From: Marivivens sp.
Lineage (GTDB): Bacteria > Pseudomonadota > Alphaproteobacteria > Rhodobacterales > Rhodobacteraceae
DNA length: 64,000 nt
Assembly: GCA_024642115.1 (NCBI GenBank)
Contig: JAHEBU010000004.1
Location: 1 to 64,000 of the forward strand
Direction: 5' to 3'
Shown here in pieces: positions 27,648 to 37,933 of the stretch. Position 1 is the first letter of the stretch. Each line of letters begins with the position of its first letter. Position numbers and translations under genes: made by a program. Below the pieces are notes generated by a model, which ran no database searches, was not told the DNA's origin, and saw only the letters and a list, made by a program, of their open reading frames with translations.

Positions 27648-29729
27648 CTATTCGGCGGCGATGGTGATGACCGGCTCCATGCTGTCGAGGTCTGCATCGC
27701 TGAGGTGGCATTTGATCTGATGCCCCGGGGCAAGCGTGACCTGTTCGGGCACTGTCGTTTCGCACAGGTTGTTCGGCACCTTGGATTTCCAGCGGCACCG
27801 CGTCTGGAACGGACAGCCCGAGGGCGGGTTCATGGCCGAGGGAATGTCGCCTTCCAGCACGATATGCTTTTTCTGGACGGACGTGTCGGCGATGGGCACG
27901 GCGGACAACAGTGCCTCGGTATAGGGGTGATAGGGTGGCTGGAACACCTGATCGGTAGAGCCCAGTTCGACCACATGCCCCAGATACATCACCATGACCC
28001 GGTCCGACAGATAGCGGACGATGGACAGGTCATGCGAGATGAAAAGGAGCGTGGTTTTCTGTTCGCGCTGAATCTCCATCAACAGGTCCGTGACCGCTGC
28101 CTGGACCGACACGTCCAGCGCGGACACAGGTTCATCAGCCACCACGATCCGTGCGCCGCCCGCAAAGGCCCGCGCGATGCCGACCCGCTGTTTCTGGCCG
28201 CCCGACAACTGTCGCGGCATCCGGTCGGCAAAGGCGCGGGGCAGTTTGACCACGTCCAGAAGGCGCAGCATCTTGTCCCGCCGCTCGGCGTCGTTCTTGC
28301 CGTATTTGAAAATCTCCAGCGCCCGCATGATCTGCCGCCCCACCGTCATCGACGGGTTGAGCGTGTCAAAGGGGTTCTGGAAAACCATCTGGATGTCGGC
28401 CACGTCCTTGGTCGTGCGGTCCTGGATGGCGGTCGACTGGATTTCCCGGTTATCGACGAGGATCGTGCCCGAGGTTGCGGTTTCCAGCCCCATCAGCACC
28501 TTGGCAAAAGTCGACTTGCCACAGCCGGATTCGCCAACGATGGCCAGAGTTTCGCTCTCGCGCGCCTCAAAGCTGAGGGTTTCGTTGGCCTTGACCACCT
28601 TCTTGTCGCCACCGCCGAACAGGGCATTGGCCGCGACCTCGTAGTATTTCTTTAGGTTGTCGATCTTGAGGACGACCGGGCCGATTTCGCCCTTCGTCTT
28701 GGTGATCGCCTTGGCGATTGGCGCTTTCCAGTCGATCTCGTCCTGGCGCAGGCAACGGGTCTGGTGGCGGTCGTCGCCGTCGATCAGCGACATAGGGATG
28801 TCCTGCGCGTCGCAGCGCCCCGCCTCGAAATAATCGCAGCGCGGGCCAAAGTTGCAGCCCTTGGGCCGTTCGTGGGGCAGGGGAAAGTTGCCGGGGATGG
28901 AAATGAGCGGGCGGTCGTTCTTGTTGGCGCCGGGCAGCGGGATCGACCGGAACAGCGCCTGCGTGTAGGGGTGGCGCATCTTGTCAAACACGTCCTCGAT
29001 GCTGCCGCGTTCGACCGCTTCACCCGAATACATCACGCAGATGCGGTCGCAGGTGTCCAGGATCAGGCCCAGATTGTGGCTGATGAACAGCATCGACGTG
29101 CCGTATTTCTTGCCCAGATCCTTGACCAATTCGACCACGGCGGCCTCGACCGTCACATCCAGCGCGGTGGTGGGTTCGTCCAGGATCAGCAGGGACGGTT
29201 TGGACATCAGCGCCATGGCGATGACGATCCGCTGCTGCTGGCCGCCGGACAACTGGTGCGGATAACTGCCAAGGATACGGGCAGGGTCAGGCAGCTTGAC
29301 GTCGGTCACGACCTCGAGCGCGCGCTGCATTGCCTCGGCCTCTGATATCCCTTCGTGGATCATCGGGACCTCGGCCAACTGGCGGCCGATCTTCATCGCC
29401 GGGTTCAGCGAGGCCATCGGCTCCTGATAGATCATCGCGATCTCTTTGCCGCGGACCTTGCGCAGTTCCTCGGGGGTCATGGTGCACAGATCGCGCCCCT
29501 TGAACTTGATCGACCCGCCGACGATCCGGCCGTTGACGCCAAGGTCCTGCATGACGCCCAGCGCCACGGTGGATTTGCCGCAACCGGATTCTCCGACCAG
29601 CCCCAGCGCTTCGCCCGGCATGATCTTTGCCGAAAAATCCATCACGGCGGGGATTTCCCGCAGGCGGGTGAAAAAGCTGATCGACAGGCGGTCGATTTCA
29701 AGGAGGGGGCCGTCATAGGTCTCTGTCAT
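27648..29729 (-). CDS. Peptide ABC transporter, fused double ATPase (DppD-DppF type)
   Basis: 693 residues with two complete ABC ATPase domains. Each has a Walker A GESGCGKST (near residues 52 and 400), signature LSGGQQQR and LSGGQKQR, and Walker B LLILDEPTTALDV and IVVADEPVSALDV. Both halves carry the oligopeptide C-terminal extension with its cysteine cluster (CNFGPRCDYFEAGRCD; CPFQTRCRWKSKVPNNLC). In many genomes these are two genes; here they are one. Stop of its partner permease lies 3 nt upstream, so the operon is SBP-permease-permease-ATPase. Confidence 0.93.
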   Translation of the reverse strand: MTETYDGPLLEIDRLSISFFTRLREIPAVMDFSAKIMPGEALGLVGESGCGKSTVALGVMQDLGVNGRIVGGSIKFKGRDLCTMTPEELRKVRGKEIAMIYQEPMASLNPAMKIGRQLAEVPMIHEGISEAEAMQRALEVVTDVKLPDPARILGSYPHQLSGGQQQRIVIAMALMSKPSLLILDEPTTALDVTVEAAVVELVKDLGKKYGTSMLFISHNLGLILDTCDRICVMYSGEAVERGSIEDVFDKMRHPYTQALFRSIPLPGANKNDRPLISIPGNFPLPHERPKGCNFGPRCDYFEAGRCDAQDIPMSLIDGDDRHQTRCLRQDEIDWKAPIAKAITKTKGEIGPVVLKIDNLKKYYEVAANALFGGGDKKVVKANETLSFEARESETLAIVGESGCGKSTFAKVLMGLETATSGTILVDNREIQSTAIQDRTTKDVADIQMVFQNPFDTLNPSMTVGRQIMRALEIFKYGKNDAERRDKMLRLLDVVKLPRAFADRMPRQLSGGQKQRVGIARAFAGGARIVVADEPVSALDVSVQAAVTDLLMEIQREQKTTLLFISHDLSIVRYLSDRVMVMYLGHVVELGSTDQVFQPPYHPYTEALLSAVPIADTSVQKKHIVLEGDIPSAMNPPSGCPFQTRCRWKSKVPNNLCETTVPEQVTLAPGHQIKCHLSDADLDSMEPVITIAAE

Positions 29730-29731
29730 GA

Positions 29732-31201
29732 TCAGTCCTTCAGGCTCTCTTCACGCAGGCCATCCGCCAGCAGGTTCAGCCCCAGAACAAGGCTGAGCAG
29801 GGCAAGCGCCGGGGCCAGCGCGCCGTGGGGGAATTGCGACAAAAGCTTGCGCCCCGCGTTGATGGTGGACCCCCAATCAGGGCTTTCGGGGGGCAGGCCA
29901 AGGCCAAAGAAGCCTAGAGTTCCCAGCAGGATGGTGGTGTATCCGATCCGCAAGCAGAAATCGACGATCAGCGGGCCGCGGGCGTTGGGCAGGATTTCCC
30001 ACAGCATGATGTACCACGACCCTTCGCCCCGGGTCTGGGCAGCGGCGACGTAGTCACGGGTGCTTAGTTCTAGTGTCAGCGACCGGACGATGCGGAACAC
30101 GGTGGGCGCGTTCACGAACACGACGGACACGAACACCACGAGGATTCCGGGCGGCACGTCGAACAGGTCCAGCCCACCGGGCATGAAATGCAGAACGGTC
30201 CCGTCTTGGGATACCAGCGACAGATAAAGCCATCCCAACGCTCCAAGGACCACGATCAGCAGCGGTGTGCGGACCTTCGGCTGGGTGTGATAGCGCGAGT
30301 TCAGCAGCACGGCGAAGAACACGATGGGAAAGACGAACAGCACGACCGCCATGAAGGACGGAATGCCTGTGTCGACGATTTCCGGCGTGACCAGCAGGTA
30401 AAACAGCAGGATGACCGGAAAGGCGAGGATGAGGTTGGCCAGAAAGGACAGCAGCGTATCCAACCGCCCTTTGAAATAGCCGGCAGGCAGCCCCAGCGTG
30501 ATCCCCACCATAAAGGCAAAGAGCGTCGCCAGCGGGGCGATCTGGATCACGATCGCCGACCCTGCGACCATCCGGCTAAAGATGTCGCGGGCCAGGGTAT
30601 CGCCCCCCAGCAGATAATGCGGAAATGTGCCTTCGGTCCCGGTACCAAAAACAGCGCCCGGAAAGGCGTTCTTCATTGCCTTGGCGATGAACAGGTCGCT
30701 GGGTTGGCCGAGCGGGTCAAAGGTTTCGATCCAACCGAACAAGGCCGAAAAGATCGCCGTGTAAACCCAGAACATCACCAGGCCAAAACCGATCATCCCG
30801 ATGGTCGAGTCGAACAGTTTGCCATAAAGACCCAGTTTGCGCTTGAACATCATCGACAGGCCAAAGGTCAGGATCAGGGCGACCCAGATCGGCAGGAACC
30901 GTTTGGACATCGCCCCCAGAATTCCCGTCTGGCCGTAGGGCAGGACAATCCCGGTGATGATGTAGGCCAGCACGATCAGTACCAGGGCAAAGACCAAATA
31001 GCGCAACAGGTTTTCCACCGTCCCCAACGCTCCCGCACGCGCGACAAGGGTGCCGTCTGCGTTGGATTGCAGGGTGACGGGGGCCGCGAACAATGACATC
31101 ACCATTTGGGCGATCACAAGGATGGCAAAAATGGCGGCTGCAATCCCCAGCAGGGGGTTGAGAAAGACGCCGACTGATCCGGTCCAGCTTAGCGGTTCCA
31201 T
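29732..31201 (-). CDS. Peptide ABC transporter permease, DppC-like, long N-terminus
   Basis: 489 residues from ATG 31201, which has an AGGAG ribosome site. The C-terminal half is a normal BPD_transp_1 permease (LGGDTLARDIFSRMVAGS; EAA-like loop GSWYIMLWEILPNARGP). Before it are about 190 residues with four hydrophobic segments (GIAAAIFAILVIAQMVMSLF, YLVFALVLIVLAYIITGIVL, IWVALILTFGLSMMF, GFGLVMFWVYTAIFSALFGW), where classical DppC has a single one. Topology of this extension is an inference. Confidence 0.88.
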   Translation of the reverse strand: MEPLSWTGSVGVFLNPLLGIAAAIFAILVIAQMVMSLFAAPVTLQSNADGTLVARAGALGTVENLLRYLVFALVLIVLAYIITGIVLPYGQTGILGAMSKRFLPIWVALILTFGLSMMFKRKLGLYGKLFDSTIGMIGFGLVMFWVYTAIFSALFGWIETFDPLGQPSDLFIAKAMKNAFPGAVFGTGTEGTFPHYLLGGDTLARDIFSRMVAGSAIVIQIAPLATLFAFMVGITLGLPAGYFKGRLDTLLSFLANLILAFPVILLFYLLVTPEIVDTGIPSFMAVVLFVFPIVFFAVLLNSRYHTQPKVRTPLLIVVLGALGWLYLSLVSQDGTVLHFMPGGLDLFDVPPGILVVFVSVVFVNAPTVFRIVRSLTLELSTRDYVAAAQTRGEGSWYIMLWEILPNARGPLIVDFCLRIGYTTILLGTLGFFGLGLPPESPDWGSTINAGRKLLSQFPHGALAPALALLSLVLGLNLLADGLREESLKD

Positions 31202-31214
31202 GGGGCGGCTCCTG

Positions 31215-32270
31215 TCAGGATATGCGGATGCGAGGGTTGAGGAAGACGTAACCAACGTCCGAGATAAGCTGGGTGATCAGCACCACGAACACCGATACGA
31301 CCGACACACCCAGCAGCAATTCGATGTCGTTGTTGCCCGCCGCCTGCACCAGCGTCCAGCCGAAGCCTTTGTAGTTGAACAGGGTTTCGGTGATGACGAC
31401 CCCGTTCAAAAGCCACGGGAATTGCAGCATGATGACCGTGAAGGGCGCGATCAGCGCGTTGCGCAGGGCGTGCTTCATGACGATGTTGGGGAACGATACG
31501 CCCTTGAGCCGGGCGGTGCGGATATATTGCGCCGTCATGACCTCGGTCATCGAGGCGCGGGTCATCCGGGCGATATAGCCCATCCCGTACAGCGCGATCG
31601 TCAGCACCGGCAAAGTGAAATTCGCAAAGGTGATCCCGTCCATCGCGCTGGTCGCTGATCCGTTGAACCATTTCAGCCCGACAGCAGACGATGCAAACAC
31701 GGCAATCAGCACAACACCCGATACGTATTCGGGGGTGGCGGTGGTGACGATGGACACGGTCGACAGCGCCCGGTCGGTCCGCGATCCTTCGCGCATGCCT
31801 GCCAGCACGCCCAGGATCAGGGCCGAGGGGATCATGACGATCAGAACTGCCAGCATCAGCCTTCCCGTCAGGGCAAGGCTGCGCGCGATAATCTCGCTTA
31901 CGTCGCGGCGAAAGACGGTGGAAAAGCCCCAGTCACCCTGAAAGACACCGCAATATGTGGGGGCGGCGGCGGCGGCTTGTGCGTCCGCACCGGCCGGGAT
32001 GCAGCGCCCGGTGATTGCGCCGTCGGCGTCGGTCCGGGTCCAGCCGGGCAGAACGCCCAGCCACTGGCCATAGCGCAGGATGGTCGGGTCGTTATATCCG
32101 TTCTTGTCCAGCCAGCTTGTGACCTCGGCATCGGTGATGCGCGCGCCCAATTCGGATTTGGCCACTTTTTCAAGGTTCGGCGACAGGTTGGTCAGCCAGA
32201 ACACGATGAACGTGAGGCAAAGCGCTGTCAGGATCATCGTCCCGATCCGTCGCAAAAGAAATATCAGCAT
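31215..32270 (-). CDS. Peptide ABC transporter permease, DppB-like
   Basis: 351 residues from ATG 32270 (MLIFLLRRIGTMILTALCLT), the usual DppB opening helix; an upstream frame extension is not typical. Membrane segments and the BPD_transp_1 motif (YIRTARLKGVSFPNIVMKHALRNALIAPF) are present, with a sizeable periplasmic insertion between the first two helices (about residues 30-120). It stops 14 nt before the DppC start. Forms the pore with DppC for uptake of a short peptide or similar solute. Confidence 0.92.
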   Translation of the reverse strand: MLIFLLRRIGTMILTALCLTFIVFWLTNLSPNLEKVAKSELGARITDAEVTSWLDKNGYNDPTILRYGQWLGVLPGWTRTDADGAITGRCIPAGADAQAAAAAPTYCGVFQGDWGFSTVFRRDVSEIIARSLALTGRLMLAVLIVMIPSALILGVLAGMREGSRTDRALSTVSIVTTATPEYVSGVVLIAVFASSAVGLKWFNGSATSAMDGITFANFTLPVLTIALYGMGYIARMTRASMTEVMTAQYIRTARLKGVSFPNIVMKHALRNALIAPFTVIMLQFPWLLNGVVITETLFNYKGFGWTLVQAAGNNDIELLLGVSVVSVFVVLITQLISDVGYVFLNPRIRIS

Positions 32271-32359
32271 CGGTCGTCGCCCCTCATAGGGATTGACCGC
32301 GCCGGGTCGTGGTCCCGGACGCACACGCTAAAGCGCTGGTCATTTGGTGAAGGCCGGTA

Positions 32360-32390
32360 TCTGTGGCGCGAGGAGTCCCCGCGCCACAGA
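32360..32390 (-). terminator. Intercistronic hairpin after the binding-protein gene
   Basis: An 11-bp perfect stem TCTGTGGCGCG/CGCGCCACAGA with a 9-nt loop lies 16 nt past the binding-protein stop and before dppB. There is no T-run, so it more likely stabilises the upstream mRNA segment, allowing more binding protein than permease, than ends all transcription. Confidence 0.65.
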
Positions 32391-32405
32391 CATGTCCGGA
32401 TCAGA

Positions 32406-34058
32406 TCAGGCGCTGATCGACCACTTGTAGTGGTGGTGTTCGAACGTGGGGTGCATGTCGGCACCCTGCACCTTGTCGGTGGTGTGCCGATACAGCGACC
32501 GCCAGTAGGGCTGGATCAGAACGCCCTGATCCTGCATCAGCTGTTCGATCTTGGCCATCACTTCACGGCGCTTGTCAGCGTCCGAGATCGACATGGCTTC
32601 GGCCAGAAGGGTGTCGAACTCGGGGCTGTTAAAGGCCGTCTCGTTCCACGCCGCACCCGAGGTATAGGCCAGCGCCAGAACCTGAACGCCCAAGGGGCGC
32701 ATGTTCCATTCGGTGGCTGAGAACGGGTATTTCGTCCAGTCGTTCCAGAACGTCGACCCCGGCAGGATCGTCCGCTTGATGTTGATGCCGGCATCCCGGA
32801 TCTGGGCGGCCACGGCATCGCAGCTGGCCGATTGCCAGTCGTCGTCGATCGAGATCAGTTCCAGTTCCGTATCGGCCAGACCTGCCGCATCGATGGCAGC
32901 CTTGGCTGCAGCCGGATCGACGGTCAGCGGGGCAAGTTGGGCATATTCGGGATGGATCGGGCAGACATGGTGGTTTTCGGCCACCGTTCCGAGCCCGTTA
33001 TACCCCAGCGCCAGCACGACCGAGTTGTTCACGGCCAGTTGCAGGGCCTTGCGGACCTCCAGCTGGTCGTAGGGCGGCTGCGACTGGTTAAAGCGGATCG
33101 CCACGGTCGCGGCGGTAATAGCCTCGGTCTTGACCCAGCCCAGCGCGTCCATCGGGGCCACGAAATCGGCAAACGTCTGGTACAAAGCGTCGATTTCGCC
33201 CGAATCCGCAGCGGCCACATAGGCGGCGGGATCGGTGCCGTAGTCGATGTATTCGATCCGGTCCAGATACGGCCCACCATAGACGTCCGTGCCCCACCAG
33301 GTCAGGTCGGGATTGCGCGCCAGAACCAGTTTCACACCGACATCGACGGTTTCGGGCGTATAGACGCCGGTGCCGATCGGGTTGGCCGACGGATCGCCGT
33401 CCACATAGGACGAATGGACCAGTGCGGCAGGATAGTCTGCCATGCCGACGATCACGGTGATATCGGGGGCGGTCAGAGTCAGTTTGACGGTGTGATCGTC
33501 CACTACGGTGATCGCGCCATCGCGGGCCATCTTGGTGTCGGGGTTTACCAGCGCGGACATCCGCGACGCCATCGAGTTGCCTTCGACGTTGCCGTCGCAC
33601 CAGCGGGTGATGTTGCGGGCCACGTCATCGGCGGTGAAGGCGTCGCCGTTGTTCCAGGTCACGCCCTGACGGACATTCAGGGTGTATTCTGTGGCGTCTT
33701 CGTTGGTGTCCCAGCTTTCGATCAGCATGGGGCGCAGCGTCCCGTCCTTTTGATATTCAACCGCATATTCCAGCCAGCCACGGGTGAAGTTGCTGATTTC
33801 AGACCAGTCGGCCAGACGCGGGTCCTTGAGCGCGCGGGTCTGCATCTGCATCCGCAGGGTGCCGCCCATTGTCGCGTGCGCTTCTGCATGGGCCGGGGTT
33901 TCAAGCCCGATCAGGCCATAGGCGGCGGTCGCGGTCACGCCCAGCGCGGTGGCGCGGGTCAGGAATTCGCGACGGCTCAGCTGGCCCTTGCGATGTTCGT
34001 TGGCATACATGACTGCGACGGGGTGCATGTCCCGGTCGCGGTTTGTCGTTTGCGTCAT
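32406..34058 (-). CDS. Peptide ABC transporter substrate-binding protein (SBP family 5)
   Basis: 550 residues from ATG 34058, preceded by GGGAGAAC. The N-terminus carries a Tat signal: [21 protein letters not shown], with a probable cleavage after AHA. The body is a DppA/OppA-type family 5 protein ([61 protein letters not shown]). Tat export suggests folding before export. Ligand cannot be told. First gene of the transporter operon. Confidence 0.92.
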   Translation of the reverse strand: MTQTTNRDRDMHPVAVMYANEHRKGQLSRREFLTRATALGVTATAAYGLIGLETPAHAEAHATMGGTLRMQMQTRALKDPRLADWSEISNFTRGWLEYAVEYQKDGTLRPMLIESWDTNEDATEYTLNVRQGVTWNNGDAFTADDVARNITRWCDGNVEGNSMASRMSALVNPDTKMARDGAITVVDDHTVKLTLTAPDITVIVGMADYPAALVHSSYVDGDPSANPIGTGVYTPETVDVGVKLVLARNPDLTWWGTDVYGGPYLDRIEYIDYGTDPAAYVAAADSGEIDALYQTFADFVAPMDALGWVKTEAITAATVAIRFNQSQPPYDQLEVRKALQLAVNNSVVLALGYNGLGTVAENHHVCPIHPEYAQLAPLTVDPAAAKAAIDAAGLADTELELISIDDDWQSASCDAVAAQIRDAGINIKRTILPGSTFWNDWTKYPFSATEWNMRPLGVQVLALAYTSGAAWNETAFNSPEFDTLLAEAMSISDADKRREVMAKIEQLMQDQGVLIQPYWRSLYRHTTDKVQGADMHPTFEHHHYKWSISA

Positions 34059-34100
34059 TCTGTTCTCCCTGTGACACAATTCTTTTTATCGGGATGTTGG

Positions 34101-34123
34101 TCCCGGGTCTTAATGATCCGGGA
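34101..34123 (-). promoter_or_regulatory. Inverted repeat upstream of the transporter operon
   Basis: TCCCGG (34101-34106) and CCGGGA (34118-34123) frame an 11-nt centre about 45-65 nt before the binding-protein start. It could be an operator for the adjacent AraC regulator or a leader hairpin; the sequence does not decide. Confidence 0.35.
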
Positions 34124-34262
34124 CAATTCCCCGCGGGCATGGTCGTCGCATGCCCTGTCTTTGGTCGTCTCTCCCCATCGAGATCATTCCGCACGTTTTC
34201 CCGGCACAGGTCAATGATTGCTTTCGTCGTTTCGGATCACAAATACGACCTATGCCAGTTCT

Positions 34263-34284
34263 GAAAGCGACCTGAACTGGTCGC
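34263..34284 (-). terminator. Terminator after the AraC-family gene
   Basis: Stem GCGACC/GGTCGC (34267-34272 and 34279-34284) with a 6-nt loop, followed on the minus strand by TTTC. Placed about 50 nt after the AraC stop. Confidence 0.5.
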
Positions 34285-34335
34285 ATTTCATGAATTCGGT
34301 CAAAGTTCAACCTTGGGGGTTTGTCCGCGATCTGG

Positions 34336-35166
34336 TCAGTGCAGACCGGCCAGCGGACCCTTCTTGCGAAAGGCCGATGGGGTTTGCCCTGTCACCGCCA
34401 TGAAGCTGCGCGAAAAGTAGGCCGCCGAGGTGTAGCCCAGCGATTGCGCGATCTGGTGCACCGGTGTGCGCGTGTCGCGCAGCATTAACCGCGCCTCGTA
34501 CAGCACCCGGTCATTCAGCAGCGACAAGGCCGAGCGGCCGCACGTCATCTTGCAGCAGCGGGTCAGGTGGGTCGGGGTGACGCCAAGAGAGGCGGCGTAA
34601 TCGGCCACGCCCTTGTGGCTGCGGTAGTCCCGTTCGATCAGGTCGGCATAGGCCGCCACCAGCCGTGCCGCTGAAGTGCGTCCACGATCGTCCGCAGCAT
34701 CAACAGGTTTGGCCGCCACCTGCCGTTCGAAAAATACCGACAGCAGCCCCACCTGATAGTGCGCCGCCCGGATATGCGCGGCCTTGGGCGATTTCAGTTC
34801 GCGTTCCAGCCCGTCGAACAGGGTCGCCAGTTCCTTTTGAGCAACCACGTCGCGCAGGCGCAGATGCACTGGCTCTTCGGGCCATTCGGTCGCCATCGCT
34901 TCGGGGATCTGAAGCATCTGGCCAAATACGGTCGGCCCCACTTCGAATCCATACATGGTGTGGGCGGGAATATAGATCAGGTTGTTCGGCCCGTAGCCGC
35001 TGGTCAGCCCTGCCACGGTGATCCGCCCCTGACCCTTGGCGATAAAGATCAGGCGGGGGCTGGCATGGCTGCGCATCGCCTCGGTCCGCCAGCGCCCCTG
35101 ATGGGCATTCTGGGCGAAGGGCATCAGCGACAGGCGATTGCGCGAAGGAGTCTGGCTGATGTCCAT
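34336..35166 (-). CDS. AraC-family transcription regulator
   Basis: 276 residues from ATG 35166 (an in-frame GTG nine bases upstream is possible). The N-terminal cupin-like region includes HASPRLIFIAKGQGRITV and GYGPNNLIYIPAHTMYGFEV. The C-terminal double HTH reads VADYAASLGVTPTHLTRCCK and IAQSLGYTSAAYFSRSFMAVTGQTPSAFRK. It sits just upstream of the peptide transporter operon on the same strand, so it probably senses the transported ligand or a derivative. Effector unknown. Confidence 0.9.
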   Translation of the reverse strand: MDISQTPSRNRLSLMPFAQNAHQGRWRTEAMRSHASPRLIFIAKGQGRITVAGLTSGYGPNNLIYIPAHTMYGFEVGPTVFGQMLQIPEAMATEWPEEPVHLRLRDVVAQKELATLFDGLERELKSPKAAHIRAAHYQVGLLSVFFERQVAAKPVDAADDRGRTSAARLVAAYADLIERDYRSHKGVADYAASLGVTPTHLTRCCKMTCGRSALSLLNDRVLYEARLMLRDTRTPVHQIAQSLGYTSAAYFSRSFMAVTGQTPSAFRKKGPLAGLH

Positions 35167-35266
35167 GTTGGGCACTCTTTCAGGTTGCGTTCGATTTCTG
35201 CAATTTTGCGGGGAATACCTGCCCCGCGCAATCCGGTATATGTCGATTTTGGAAAAGGTCTGTGGA

Positions 35267-36136
35267 TTAATCTGTGGATGAAACGTGGATAACCCGCCAC
35301 TGTTTCAGTCTGGCCCGAAACCACGTTCGCTGCCGCTTGGCATATTGCCGACTAGCGATGATGGCCGCCTCCCGAGCCTGATGCAGCGACACAGTGCCGT
35401 CAAGATGGGCGATCAGGTCCGCCGCCCCGATTGCCTTGGACGACAGGTGAGCGGGGTTCCATCGGGGCTGCATCGCCCGCGCCTCGTCCAGCGCGCCCGA
35501 GGTTAGCATCTGGTCAAAGCGCCGGGTGATCCGGGCATTGAGCCACTCCTTGTCGGCGTCCAGCACCAGCGCCGTGGCGGCCCCAAGCGGCAACAGCGGG
35601 GCAGGGGTGTCGGCCTGCCAGTCGGGCAGGGTGCGGCCTGTCGCGGTCAGCACCTCCCAGGCGCGCTGGACGCGGGCGCGGTTGGCGGTGTCGATTGCGG
35701 CGCGGGTCTGCGCGTCAAGGGCCGACAGCAGGTCGGGCAGGGACAGGCTATCCCCGGCAGCCCTCACATCGGGCGGGATGGGCGGGATTTCGGCCAGCCC
35801 TTCGGTCAGCGCCGTCAGATACAATCCCGTGCCACCGACAATGATCGGGCGCGGCCCGTTCAGCAGAGGGGCCACCTCGCGCAGCCAGTGCCCGACCGAA
35901 TAGGGCGCGTCAAAGGGGATATGCCCATAAAGCAGATGTGGCGCCCGGGCCAGATCGGCATCGTCCGGGCGGGCCGTCAGGATGCGCCAGCCGTCAAAGA
36001 CCTGAAGCGCGTCGGCATTCACGATCACGCCGCCCTGCGCCTGCGCGATCCGCAGCGCCAGCCCGGATTTTCCGCAGGCGGTCGGTCCGGCGATCAGGAC
36101 GGGCCGGTCGGCCGGAATTTCGTCCAGCGAAATCAT
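35267..36136 (-). CDS. miaA: tRNA dimethylallyltransferase
   Basis: Adds the isopentenyl group to A37 of tRNAs reading UNN codons. The real start is ATG 36136 ([18 protein letters not shown]); the frame stays open far upstream only as a shadow of pyrH. P-loop GPTACGKSG at residues 17-25; other marks are [45 protein letters not shown] and the C-terminal [18 protein letters not shown]. 289 residues, full length. Monocistronic, divergent from pyrH. Confidence 0.95.
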   Translation of the reverse strand: MISLDEIPADRPVLIAGPTACGKSGLALRIAQAQGGVIVNADALQVFDGWRILTARPDDADLARAPHLLYGHIPFDAPYSVGHWLREVAPLLNGPRPIIVGGTGLYLTALTEGLAEIPPIPPDVRAAGDSLSLPDLLSALDAQTRAAIDTANRARVQRAWEVLTATGRTLPDWQADTPAPLLPLGAATALVLDADKEWLNARITRRFDQMLTSGALDEARAMQPRWNPAHLSSKAIGAADLIAHLDGTVSLHQAREAAIIASRQYAKRQRTWFRARLKQWRVIHVSSTD

Positions 36137-36295
36137 GAGCTTGCCCGGGTCGATCGGCCCATGTTCGGGTGCCTTTGCGCCAAGCTTCCCATTTCCATGC
36201 CATCCGCCATTGAACCTGCCCCCCTTTTGGGACATTTTGCGCGGCGATGAAAGCCGCCCGCCAAGGGCGCCGCCACACCAGCCCGAGGAACCCCC

Positions 36296-37021
36296 ATGAC
36301 AGCAACCGACACCACCTCGTTCAAACGTGTGATGCTCAAGATTTCGGGCGAGGCGCTGATGGGCGAGACCCAGTTCGGCCTGCATCCGCCTACCGTCGAA
36401 CGCATCGCCCGCGAGGTGAAATCGGTCCACGACATGGGGGTCGAGATCTGCATGGTGATCGGCGGCGGCAACATCTTTCGCGGCCTTCAGGGCAGCGCGC
36501 AGGGAATGGAGCGCACGACCGCGGACTATATGGGGATGCTGGCCACGGTAATGAACGCGCTTGCCATGCAGTCCGCGCTGGAAGGGATCGGTGTCTTTAC
36601 CCGCGTCATTTCCGCAATCCCCATGGATCAGGTCTGCGAACCCTATATCCGTCGCCGCGCCGTCCGCCATTTGGAGAAAAAGCGGGTCTGCATCTTTGCC
36701 GCCGGAACCGGCAACCCGTACTTCACCACCGACACCGCCGCAGCGTTGCGGGCGTCCGAAATGGCCTGCGAGGCGATATTCATGGGCAAGCAGGTCGATG
36801 GGATCTATGACAGCGACCCCAAGACCAACCCCGACGCCAAACGGTATGACCGGATCAGCTATGACGATGTGCTGCGCCGCAACCTCAAGGTCATGGACGC
36901 CAGCGCCATCGCGCTTGCCCGCGACAACAAGATGCCGCTGATCGTGTTCAGCCTGGACGAGCCGGGCGGGTTCAAGGGCATTCTGGCAGGCGACGGGACC
37001 TATACGACCGTCCACGGCTAG
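36296..37021 (+). CDS. pyrH: UMP kinase
   Basis: Phosphorylates UMP to UDP. 241 residues with [12 protein letters not shown] (phosphate-binding), [28 protein letters not shown] and [19 protein letters not shown], all typical of bacterial PyrH of the amino-acid kinase fold. Usually followed directly by frr; here an oppositely oriented orphan gene sits between them. A GC-rich dyad with an internal loop (TTGCCG...CGGCAA, 37033-37065) follows and may end both converging transcripts. Confidence 0.96.
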   Translation: MTATDTTSFKRVMLKISGEALMGETQFGLHPPTVERIAREVKSVHDMGVEICMVIGGGNIFRGLQGSAQGMERTTADYMGMLATVMNALAMQSALEGIGVFTRVISAIPMDQVCEPYIRRRAVRHLEKKRVCIFAAGTGNPYFTTDTAAALRASEMACEAIFMGKQVDGIYDSDPKTNPDAKRYDRISYDDVLRRNLKVMDASAIALARDNKMPLIVFSLDEPGGFKGILAGDGTYTTVHG

Positions 37022-37050
37022 GGTCGGGCCGATTGCCGGCGGGCCTGCAA

Positions 37051-37689
37051 TCAGGCCGTCGGCAACTTGATGACCGGATCCTTGGCGCCGCCCGTCAATG
37101 GCACCTCGACGGTGTCTTCCATCGTGTGGATCTTGAAGGGAAATGTGACCAGGTGATAGTTGTAGGTCGCAAAGCTGTGGGTGGTCGAATAATAGATAAA
37201 CATGGTGCCGCCCTGCATGGCCGTGGTGGCGCGACCATCCTGGGCTGCGTCCAGATGATATTCCTTTGACTCGCGAAAGCCGCCCTGTTGCTTGGCGGGG
37301 ATCGTCTGATGCGGCCCTCGCGACCAATTCCCTCCCTGACCATTGGCAATGCCCAGCAGGGCCGCGCGATATTTCTTTGGGATATCTTTCCAGCTGATGG
37401 TCCCGGTCAACCCGGTCTTGCCCCGTGCGTTGGGGATCAGGGCGCTATTGGCCCGAACGACCTCCTCTTCGATCTTTTCCAGCCAGAGGTGATGTTTTGC
37501 AAAGCTGGCTTTGGCATCAATCATCTGTTTGATGACCAGTTGTGCCATCGACTTGCGAACCTCTTTGGCCCCGTTTCGCTGGTCCCACTTTGCCATCGCC
37601 TCCTTGAGCGGATAGTCGATGCCGTCGACCAGAACGCCCTCCTGAACATAGTCGTAGCTTCTGGTTTCAGCGTTCCAGACCTTTTGCAT
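37051..37689 (-). CDS. Orphan hypothetical protein (212 aa) between pyrH and frr
   Basis: I do not recognise this protein. From ATG 37689 (GGAGAATC ribosome site) it begins [18 protein letters not shown]. It has no signal peptide or membrane helix. The N-terminal half is charged and helical ([36 protein letters not shown]), the middle has a basic [10 protein letters not shown]-like stretch ([14 protein letters not shown]), and the end is beta-rich and aromatic ([20 protein letters not shown]). Its base composition looks lower in GC than its neighbours. It faces against the conserved pyrH-frr direction, so it was probably inserted there. Confidence 0.7.
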   Translation of the reverse strand: MQKVWNAETRSYDYVQEGVLVDGIDYPLKEAMAKWDQRNGAKEVRKSMAQLVIKQMIDAKASFAKHHLWLEKIEEEVVRANSALIPNARGKTGLTGTISWKDIPKKYRAALLGIANGQGGNWSRGPHQTIPAKQQGGFRESKEYHLDAAQDGRATTAMQGGTMFIYYSTTHSFATYNYHLVTFPFKIHTMEDTVEVPLTGGAKDPVIKLPTA

Positions 37690-37933
37690 GTCGATTCTCC
37701 ATGGCAGAGGGGGCGCCGTGCGCGCCGGAAAATGAGTTATGGTTGAACAATAATCGCCCTGATACCGCGAAACGTGTATTCCGACCGTCGCCGAGCGCGT
37801 TGATTCTGGCAACCTCTTTTGCCCAAGACCTGCACGCGCCCTGCACAGGCTGTGCGCCCTTCCAAACTATACAAGCCTGCCGGATTGACGTAGAAGCGGC
37901 AAAACACTTGGACAACAGGCCCAGAGCGTACCC

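Noticed and set aside
35190-35235. Terminator downstream of miaA
   Set aside because: A GC stem with a 2-nt bulge exists, but the minus-strand tail is AAAATTG rather than T-rich.
36137-37327. Extension of the miaA frame to 686 codons
   Set aside because: The added part runs antisense over pyrH and the standard MiaA N-terminus starts at 36136.
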